Source: Dactylorhiza incarnata (lineage: Eukaryota; Streptophyta; Magnoliopsida; Asparagales; Orchidaceae). From it: a DNA stretch of 64,000 bases. The notes beneath the pieces were generated by a model. The model worked only from the letters and a program-made list of their open reading frames with translations. It was not told where the DNA came from and did not search any database. A program made the position numbers and the translations under genes. How positions within the stretch are numbered: the stretch's first letter is position 1; every line of letters begins with the position of its first letter. The stretch covers positions 4,526,001-4,590,000 of the forward strand of contig JAWHQI010000064.1 in the NCBI GenBank assembly GCA_033032865.1, read 5' to 3'. This document shows, piece after piece, positions 56,901 through 64,000 of the stretch.

Positions 56901-58609
56901 GCCTTTTCTCACCGCCTTAACCACTTGGAGAGCAGACATCAGCGTCTTGCTCGCTCCTCGCATACCGGCGAATGTGGTTTCATCGTCGGTGTTCGTTCCC
57001 AGAGTGATCTCCTTTGTCTTGCAATCTATGCATGCTCGCTGCTCCGAGAGCCAGTCCATGCCGAAGATCACATCGAATTCAGCTAACGGTAGTAACGACG
57101 CTTCCAAGTCGAAATCTTGACTTCCGATCCGCACCTTCACACGGCTCTTCCTATCCGCACTCATTCGAGATCCATTGGGTAGCACTACTTCCAATCTATC
57201 CTCTACAAAGGTAGACGACACTCCGATTCGCACCACGAAGTCCTCGGACAGAAAAGAGTGTGATGCACCCGTATCGAATAGAGCTCTCGCCGGATAGTTG
57301 AAAATTAGGACGAAACCTAATTGTACACAAATAACACATATAGTCGTACAACAGTAAGAATCATATACATAGCTGTAAAAGCTAACTTCTAATTCGTACC
57401 TGTGACTACATCGGTTTGTCGTATAGCTTCTTGTTGGCCAAGCGAATAGACTCTCGGCTGAGTCGGAATGTGTTGGGAGGCCGAAGACTCTGCCGCTTTG
57501 CCCTTTTCCGCAGCCCGAGCATAATCCACCGCTCGATTTGCCGCCTTTGGGGGACCACTTCGACACACCGCAGCTTTGTGTCCCACCTTCCCGCAGGTGA
57601 AACACGTAATAGGAGTCCGCGCGGTCGTGGCTCCCGAAACATTCGAAGAAGCTGGTTCCGCCTGTTTGAACTTCCGCTTGTTCCTTCTGAAGTCCGGCTT
57701 GGACTGAGAGGCCGGCGCATGAAACTCGGGTTTCTTTACAACACTCTTTGCTTGTACCCTCTTCATGTCCAACTCCAAAGATCTGGCGGTTTGCACCATC
57801 ACTTGAAAGCCAAACGTCATAGGGCCTGCAAGGAGCAGCCTCAACTCGTCCCGAAGCCCTTCATAGAATTTATTCGTCTTCGTCTCCTCATCCTCCACCA
57901 ATGCCCCCGCATAACGACTCAGTCTGGTAAACTCATGTAAGTAATCGTCAACGGAGCGATCACCTTGAGTTAACCTCAGGAACTGGTTTTGTAACGCAAT
58001 GCGTTGGGCAGAGGGGATAAACCGCTGGAGGAACGACTTTGAAAACTCAGCCATTGTTATTTCAGTAATGTCTCTATCGCCGAACTTGTGCAGTTCCTGC
58101 TCTTCCCACCACAGCACAGCCTCTCCGTCAAGAAGGAAAGTGGCTAAGGTGACCATCATGGCTTCGTTCGTCGCCGTCGCCCTCAGAGTTCTTCTAACTC
58201 TTGACAACCAGTCTTCTGCCTCCGTTGGGGACTCAGATCCCGAGAAAGTAGGAGGATTAAAGCTCAAGAAGTGCTTTAATTGTTGGTCACGCGCTCGCCC
58301 CGCAACTACTTGCGCAACTTGACGCTCCACCCTCGGTGCTAACGCCGGTTCCACTGCAGCTACAGGCACAGGGGCATCAACCCTCGGTGCTACCGCAGGT
58401 TCCACTGCAGGTTCAATTACCGGGGCCGCATCTGTAGTAGGCGTAGCAGGCTGTGCAAGCCTTTGCGGTTGAGCATTGATCATCGCGAAGACCGCTTCTG
58501 CGACCATTCTGATCATCTCAGCCGAAGGAGTGGTTGCTGGCACCTCAGCCGACCCACTACTTTCAGCGGTGTTACGGGGTTGAGACCACCCCGCAGCACT
58601 TCTAGTCAC
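53931..58609 (-). CDS. gag-pol: Chromovirus Gag-Pol, probably joined by an 83-base intron
   Basis: Minus-strand exon 1 is 58609-57400 (Gag) and exon 2 57316-53931 (Pol). The intron 57399-57317 (GTACGAATT...ACAATTAG) is AT-rich and joins the frames exactly: the Gag codon at 57400 completes with 57316-57315 and Pol continues, total 1531 residues. Unspliced, Gag stops at 57389. Gag has its core ([28 protein letters not shown]) and zinc knuckle [14 protein letters not shown]. Pol has protease [10 protein letters not shown], reverse transcriptase [10 protein letters not shown] (about 56270-56300), RNase H ([11 protein letters not shown]), integrase (D in DFVHGLP, D in SDRDGRF, E in [10 protein letters not shown]) and a chromodomain-like end ([18 protein letters not shown]). 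Integrase's zinc finger reads CHTS where CxxC is expected. No stop interrupts either part. Confidence 0.85.
57317..57399 (-). other. Predicted intron between chromovirus gag and protease
   Basis: 83 bases, GT...AG, over 65% A+T, with its acceptor after TGTACAATTAG. It contains the Gag stop (57389-57391) and is the only phase-correct bridge I found. Alternatives are ribosomal frameshifting or an indel. Confidence 0.55.
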
Positions 58610-58814
58610 CTATAATCATGCAAGGCACAATTTAGTGACCCTAACCATATCAAACATCTATCATGGAACGCTCAGGTTCCGCAAACAAGTATGTTTTTTC
58701 ATTCCTAAGTGGACATTCTTATTAGTTTTTGTCGTTCTAGGTGAATGCACAGCCCGTGCGCACCACCCCTTAAAAGGAATTCGTCCCGAATTCGCTAAAC
58801 TACGGATCGACGCC

Positions 58815-58832
58815 TTAAGTCCGATACCAAAT
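58815..58832 (-). other. Primer-binding site of the chromovirus
   Basis: ATTTGGTATCGGACTTAAG on the minus strand directly follows the 5' LTR. TGGTATC matches the initiator-Met tRNA complement, the usual primer of this lineage, with differences after the first seven bases. Confidence 0.65.
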
Positions 58833-60903
58833 TGTAACACCCTGCCAGTACGAGAAGTATAACAGCAGGTCCGGCCGGGACCCCACGCCATACAAACCAC
58901 ACTAGCTAGGAGTTAAAAGGTGATAACCAGAAAAGTAACCACAAAACGAGAGTACAAAAACGTAAGCGGAAGCATTAATTAAACCATTCAAAAAGACATG
59001 TCCACTATCATAGGAATGAGTCCAGAAGTAAGAGTTACGGCCTTAGGGCCTTACATCAAATCAATGTACAAAACTCCAAAAAAACATACATCGGCACGCA
59101 GGCCGGCAATACATGAGAAAACAGGAAAAGAGGCTGGCCTTCGAGGGCCAACACAGCAAAAGGGCCAACGCCCACTACTTCCCGCTAGGCTCACCTGCAC
59201 CTGCATAAGAACATTCCACCAAGCGGTGGCAAACAAAGTAACGGTCAGCACAGCTGACCAAATTATAACGACCCCGCCCCTTTCCCGGGGTGGCGGAGCT
59301 TCTACCCTGCAAGCAAGCTATTCTAGCACAAATACTAGTATACAGAAGGTGCAACTACACAAGGTGAGGTTTCAAGCACAATCAATCTTCTAGGTTGAGC
59401 ATAAAAAAGAAGGGAACCTAGGTATGCACATGATGTTGGTTGGGTTCACCCGAAGGTTTCCCACAACCGCCTAAGCAATCGCATGAGGCTAAACATAACA
59501 TCAAATTCACAACACTCCACCCTAAGGGTCACAACCTTGGGGGGGAAACAAGAGCTTTTGGTCGGTCTAGGTATGACACCTTCCACGACCTCTCCCATGA
59601 TCACACGGCTTTCATGAGGAAGGGACCTCTCGCCGATCTGCATGGAAACGGGTTCGGTTCAGCTTTGCCCGTGCTCTAATCGTCGCGATCTATCGCACGA
59701 CGCGGGTACGGCTTCACCTCGGCCCGTAAGGGTTTAACACTTTCAAGTGCTACACTAAAATTATACGCTACGCACCTAACCCCTTCACAAGGATCTAGGC
59801 TTCGCGAATTCTCAACAAGGGAGGTACATACGCTCCGCACCAATTTCGTGGTGAAGGTTTGCCTTCATCCAAAACTCCAAGCATGGGGCTTTCGTTAGGA
59901 TCTTCACAAGACGCCTACACTTAACTCCCGCAATACTATAGGTGAGTTCACGGAGTCATTCTCCGGCACGCATTCTAGGCCTAACCTAAATGCAACGTCG
60001 CAAATCAAGCATCACCGATTCGGGCTCACGGCCACGAATAGGTTTCACACACAATGCCTAAATCCGCACGACTACCGGATTTTCTACATGCAATATGCCG
60101 GGGACGGACACAATCTACCCGGAGTTCCGAAGAACTTGAGGAAATCCTACACTTCACCCATTTGGTGAAGGGACTCCTCATGCAATCAAAGAAAGAGGAA
60201 TAAATGGACAAATACAAGTCCAAAGTTCGGGAGGAAGAATCGTTACCCTAGACGTGTTCTTCTTCGCCATGGATCCGAGATTCTACGCGGAGGGAAAGAA
60301 CCGCACCGGGCTGCACTCTCCGGATCTGGAAACGGCTCGCGAAACCGAGCTCCGTCAATGGCGAAATCTCCTCTTCTTCTTCCTTGCCCCCTTCTTCTTC
60401 CTCTAGCCTAGGAGAGAGAAACACTATGAAATAATGAGAGTTTAATCCCTCTCCAAAGCCCTAAGACCCCCCAGCATTAAATCCCAGCCGTTGGATCGAA
60501 TTCCAAGAAATTTGATCGGTCGGATCCTCTTCTCCGCTCAAAATCGCGGAACAGAATAAACAGGGCGCACGATCACAGGCGCACGGTCAGTGGTCATGCG
60601 CGACGAGGGCAATGGTCGTGCGCACTATCCGGGACAGAACTCTGAATTCTCGCGAATAAGCGCACGATCGCTGGCGCATGATCACTGGTCGTGCGCGAAG
60701 AGGGAAATGGTCGTGCGCACTGTCCGAGACAGAACTCGATTCTCTTCTGAATTAACGCACGATCGCTGGCGCACGATCACTGGTCGTGCGCGATGAGGCC
60801 ACTGATCGTGCGCTAAGAGCAGACAGGGAAAGATCTAGCCTGCTTCACGTGCCGCACTACCACTCCGCCTACTTCGCGGAACTACCAGATTTGGGGTGTT
60901 ACA
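58833..60903 (-). repeat. 5' LTR of the chromovirus
   Basis: 2071 bases, nearly identical to 51810-53866, ending at the GCTTA duplication (60904-60908). Confidence 0.95.
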
Positions 60904-60924
60904 GCTTACAACTCAGATCCCTCA

Positions 60925-61330
60925 GGATCTCTCAGGTTTTCCCAAACCCTACCTCAGGCTCAGCAGCCCTACCTCAGATTAGCCCCTGATCCTACAACTC
61001 AGACCACAGCAGGTCCTACAGCTCAGGCTAAACAACCCTACAAACTTAGATCAGCTCCTGATCCTACAGCTCAGACCCCTTACAGGTCCTACAACTTAGA
61101 GGAATCCTCCTCCTACAGCTCAGGCTAAAAAGGCCTACAAACTCAGATCAGCTCCTGATCCTACAGCTCAGACCCCTTCCAGGTCCTACAACTCAGAGGA
61201 ATCCTCCTCCTACAACTCGGGCTAAAAAGCCCTACAACTCAGGCCTTCAGCCCTACAACTCAGATCCACAGATCCTACAATCTCAGACCAAAAGGTCTTA
61301 CAGCTCAGGCTGTTAAGCCCTACAGAAAGA
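60925..61330. repeat. CCTACAACTCAGA-type array in the copia LTR
   Basis: More than 20 degenerate units of about 17 bases (CCTACAGCTCAGACC and CCTACAACTCAGAT). The reverse complement resembles 25690-25870 of the other copia LTR, so the array is a family trait. Confidence 0.85.
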
Positions 61331-61747
61331 TGAGTATACAACTTACTACAGATGACAGCAAATCCCATGTAGTTCTTGCACAGCTTGTGCTTCCTGTAGC
61401 TGGTGATGTTGATGGCAGCTACTAACTGATCTTCTTCTTCAGATGAAGGTTGGAAGATCTCCTTGCTCCTTCTTGCAAAGGAGCTAACTTTTTTTCTCTT
61501 CTTCTTCTTGCTTGTTCAGTGAGCAGCAGGACAGAAAACAAGAGCTTCTGCCGTCAATGGAATAGTGAATCTGTCGGCTTCTTTCAAATGTGCCCTAACT
61601 CTTCCTTTTATACATCTCTGATCTTCAACGGCTCTCAGCCGTCCTTCTGAGAAGTATGGGAGAGACTGGTGGACCCCACACAGCTTTTCTGCAACTTGCG
61701 CCACGGGCAGAACACGCAATCTGCATTCGACGAACACGCTGTATTGT

Positions 61748-61994
61748 GTTCGACGATCTTGCCAAACTCTGCGTTCGACGATCTTACCAAACTCTGCGTT
61801 CGACGATCTTGCCAAACTCTGCGTTCGACGAACTTCCCAAATTCTGCGTTCGACGAACTTGCCAAACTCTGCGTTCGATGAACTTGCCAAACTCTGCGGT
61901 CGACGAACTCGTCATATTCTGCGTTCGACGAACTTGCCAAACTCTGCGTTCGACGAACTTGCCAAACTCTGCGTTCAACGATCGGCACTCTGCG
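61748..61994. repeat. 25-bp minisatellite, about 10 copies
   Basis: The unit is GTTCGACGATCTTGCCAAAC plus TCTGC, with GAACTT and ACCAAA variants. Multi-frame opening (up to 136 codons) is an effect of the repeat. Confidence 0.93.
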
Positions 61995-62425
61995 TTCGAC
62001 GAACACGCCCTTTGTGCCTTCTTAGCGGCTCCTTCTCTGGTCTCGTCTCAGCGGTCGACGAACTGAGTTCTGCGTTCGACGAACGGCTCTCTGCGTTCGA
62101 CGAACACGCCCTTTGTGCCTTCTCAGCGGCTCCTTCTCTGGTCTCATCTCAGCGGTCGACGAACTGAGTTCTGCGTTCGACGAATGACTCTCTGCGTTCG
62201 ACAAACACGCCATTCTTTCCAATCTGCACGCTGCTCCTTTCCCGTCTCAGCAGATCCGCTGAGACAGCGATCTCGTCTCAGCGGATTCTTGGCTATTTGC
62301 AGCTCAGCTTGCTTATAAGCTTTCTCAGCGGCTCCTGTTCTGGTCTCAGCGGTTCCGCTGAGACAGTGGGCTCATCTCAACGGTTTTGACCCTTCGTCTC
62401 AGCGGTTCTGCTGAGAAAAAACTTC
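61995..62425. repeat. About 105-bp tandem repeat and CTCAGCGGNNCCGCTGAG palindromes
   Basis: Two copies of a unit with TTCGACGAACACGCCCTTTG and GCGGCTCCTTCTCTGGTCTC (61995-62200) are followed by several CTCAGCGG...CCGCTGAGA inverted motifs (62240-62420). They lie in the 5' (U3) part of the copia LTR, where enhancer repeats could act. Confidence 0.8.
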
Positions 62426-63045
62426 ATCTGTTAGGAGATGATTTCTCCTCATCTAAGGGCATGTTTGACCCTTCCTTTTGAGTCACCTGTGCCTGTATAT
62501 CATACACAAGTATAGCTTTATCAAATACAATATGTCCTTAGCATTGTGAGTGATGCCTCTTCAAATCAAGGTAATATTGAGGGCAATATTCCCAATTCTC
62601 CCTCTATTTGAGGAAGGCAGAACATTCTCAATGCTAAGGTACATGACCAACAAAAATATATCACAATAATGATCTATTTAGTATGGGCCCTAACACCCTA
62701 TGCATTGGCCCTAACACCCTAAGCATTGGCCCTATCTCCCCCTTTCTGGTTTCTTCAACTATTTATCCCTCTATGGATTGGGAGGCAACCACAATTGCAT
62801 TTGCCAACTCCCCCTCAATCTGAGCAGGAACTTGCTCCCCCTCAAATTGAGAACTATTATCTTTAATAGCTAATCTTGTTCATTTTGAACAACCCATTTT
62901 AGCTCCCCCTCATTTGGAGCATATCTAATGATCTTATGATTTAAGGGAAACCTAAAGCTCAGCTGAACCAGATTTTTCTGATTAAGCTGACCAACTTTCT
63001 TTAAAATCAATAGGAGCAGAGATACTTACCTTGAGGGGGTAGTCC

Positions 63046-63363
63046 TCAATTGATGTTGAATTCACAATGGTTGTGCACAACAGCTATGGCCACCTCTTTT
63101 TCTACCACCTCTTCAACCCCATTGTTTGCCTTCTCCACTGCAGGTTCTTGTCTTGGCATCTCTTCACAAGAGGGTAGAACTTCCATAGTGCCAGTTACCC
63201 TGATGACCTCTTCTTCATTCTGAGGTTTTGCTCTTCCAGCAGCTGGGCTGTGCTCCCCCTTACTAGCATACCCACCTTCTTCTCCATAGAGAGAGCAATG
63301 CTCCCCCTCACTTAGGGCATATATATGTGGAAAAATCTCCTTCCTGTCATGTGCCTTTAGCAC
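63046..63363 (-). pseudogene. Copia internal fragment, acidic Glu-rich frame
   Basis: A 105-codon minus-strand frame rich in Glu and Val (EEVIRVTGTMEVLPS, VEEVVEKEVAIAVV). It lies between the zinc-knuckle frame and the 3' LTR. I do not recognise a domain. It may come from the linker or env-like part of the copia element. Confidence 0.3.
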
Positions 63364-63439
63364 TCACTGTCAAAGTACCAAATTTGGTTGAGGTTGGTAC
63401 TTGGACTAACCTGCAAGAAGTTTAGTTATCCTTAGGAGC

Positions 63440-63979
63440 TCAATTAGCTTTGGGTCCTAGGAACATGTTAGCGTAATGAAATGGCCTTACTCTAGCTGCA
63501 CCCTTGGCAGGAAGGCTCATCTTTGCATATGACACATTAGGGTTGTGCCAACAATCTATGGCAAAGTGTCCTACCTTACCATAGCACCAACATTCATGAA
63601 TGTTGTATCTTCTCTTCTGAACACTTCTTGAGGGTTGTGCAGCACATTCCACATGTTCAGGAGTAGATACAACAACATTCTTCCTGTTCCTCTCAGCAAT
63701 GATTTGACTGAATGTCAATCTGTGTGCTGTCTTGATGCTCTTTGTCCTGATGGCATCAGCTTGTAATGACTTGGCAGCCATACAAGATTTGATGGCATCT
63801 AACACTGAGCAATCAGATTTGTTTACAGATTTGACAACAGTCATTTTCTTGACTGATTCGACCTTAGTAGGGCTTGCCTTCTTATTCTTGAATGAGGGGG
63901 CTGAGGTACCAAATACAAAAGGTCCATGTTGGGCCATTTGAATTTCCTCATGGGGAGCCTTCATGGCACTCAATCCCAT
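63440..63979 (-). pseudogene. Copia internal fragment with a zinc knuckle
   Basis: A 179-codon minus-strand frame ending at 63440 and possibly beginning outside the window. It is Lys-rich, with HECWCYGKVGHFAIDCWHNP, a CX2CX4HX4C zinc knuckle as in Gag nucleocapsids. A knuckle only about 0.9 kb before the 3' LTR, with no integrase or reverse transcriptase between, suggests a large internal deletion or a non-autonomous copia derivative. Confidence 0.5.
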
Positions 63980-64000
63980 TCCCTTTCTTCCACTATGGGA

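Larger units (their letters stand above)
51810..60903 (-). mobile_element. Nearly intact young chromovirus (Tekay/Del-type gypsy), minus strand
   Basis: A 9.1 kb element with LTRs of 2057 and 2071 bases, both TGTAACACCC...GGTGTTACA, and the 5-bp duplication GCTTA. Gag and pol are open over their full length on the minus strand. By eye the LTRs differ by about eight substitutions and one 14-base indel. It has an initiator-Met-like primer-binding site, a purine tract and a C-terminal chromodomain-like segment. It interrupts the minus-strand copia LTR. Confidence 0.95.
60904..62716 (-). repeat. Copia LTR, right fragment (minus strand)
   Basis: Continuation of 51544-51809 after the GCTTA site, giving an LTR of about 2.07 kb. 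Its start on the minus strand is TGTTAGGGCC at about 62716 (or 62695, since the motif is duplicated). A minus-strand purine tract AAAGGGGGAGATAGGG (about 62730-62745) lies directly outside. This makes it a 3' LTR, with the element's internal region at 62717-64000. Confidence 0.68.

Noticed and set aside
57405..57605. N-terminal residues of the long pol frame upstream of the protease
   Set aside because: They overlap gag in another phase and do not resemble protease or gag. The real joint is more likely the predicted intron at 57317-57399.

Overview
This window is nuclear DNA of a flowering plant with a transposon-rich genome. It has plant Ty3/gypsy (Tat-type and chromovirus) and Ty1/copia retrotransposons, a Mutator-like (MULE) pseudogene, a hAT-type transposase with the plant DUF659 arrangement, spliceosomal introns, TATA boxes and no operon-like layout. 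I see no ordinary host gene, tRNA or rRNA. I cannot say from sequence alone whether the plant is a monocot or a dicot.

Layout. 1-2168: a gypsy-LTR-like segment on the minus strand. 2169-22749: an old Tat-type gypsy element on the plus strand (5' part missing, 3' LTR at 22115-22749). Its integrase is split by a complete 12.6 kb Tat-type element inserted in the opposite orientation (2826-15391; target duplication CTCGT). Each Tat element carries, between pol and its 3' LTR, a pair of intron-containing genes antisense to gag-pol, each with a TATA box. 22750-26109: 3' end and LTR of a SIRE/Maximus-like copia element. 26723-28560: MULE pseudogene with an OTU-like tail. 28570-33116 and 40361-47210: GC-rich, minisatellite-packed retrotransposon DNA, including a gag-only gypsy-like element (gag 31322-32785) and the LTR of a relative on the opposite strand. 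33117-40360: a 7.2 kb DNA transposon with long degenerate inverted ends and a near-perfect 8-bp target duplication. It carries both a hAT transposase gene and a second gene joining a plant En/Spm-type domain to a Ulp1 protease. 47990-48301: Tat-like LTR remnant. 49640-50450: gypsy pol pseudogene. 51544-62716: LTR of another copia element (minus strand), split by a nearly intact young chromovirus (51810-60903; target duplication GCTTA). The copia internal region continues to the window end.

How it fits together. The nesting gives an order of insertion: Tat into Tat, the hAT-type element into the gag-only element, and the chromovirus into a copia LTR. By-eye LTR comparison makes the chromovirus the youngest datable insertion (about 8 substitutions in 2.06 kb) and the inner Tat element older (about 11 in 0.69 kb). 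Most nonsense codons seen in otherwise open frames could come from one C-to-T (or G-to-A) change, as expected for methylated, silenced transposons. The most unusual items are the two-gene hAT-type element, the conserved antisense gene pairs, and a probable intron that would join chromovirus Gag and Pol in frame.
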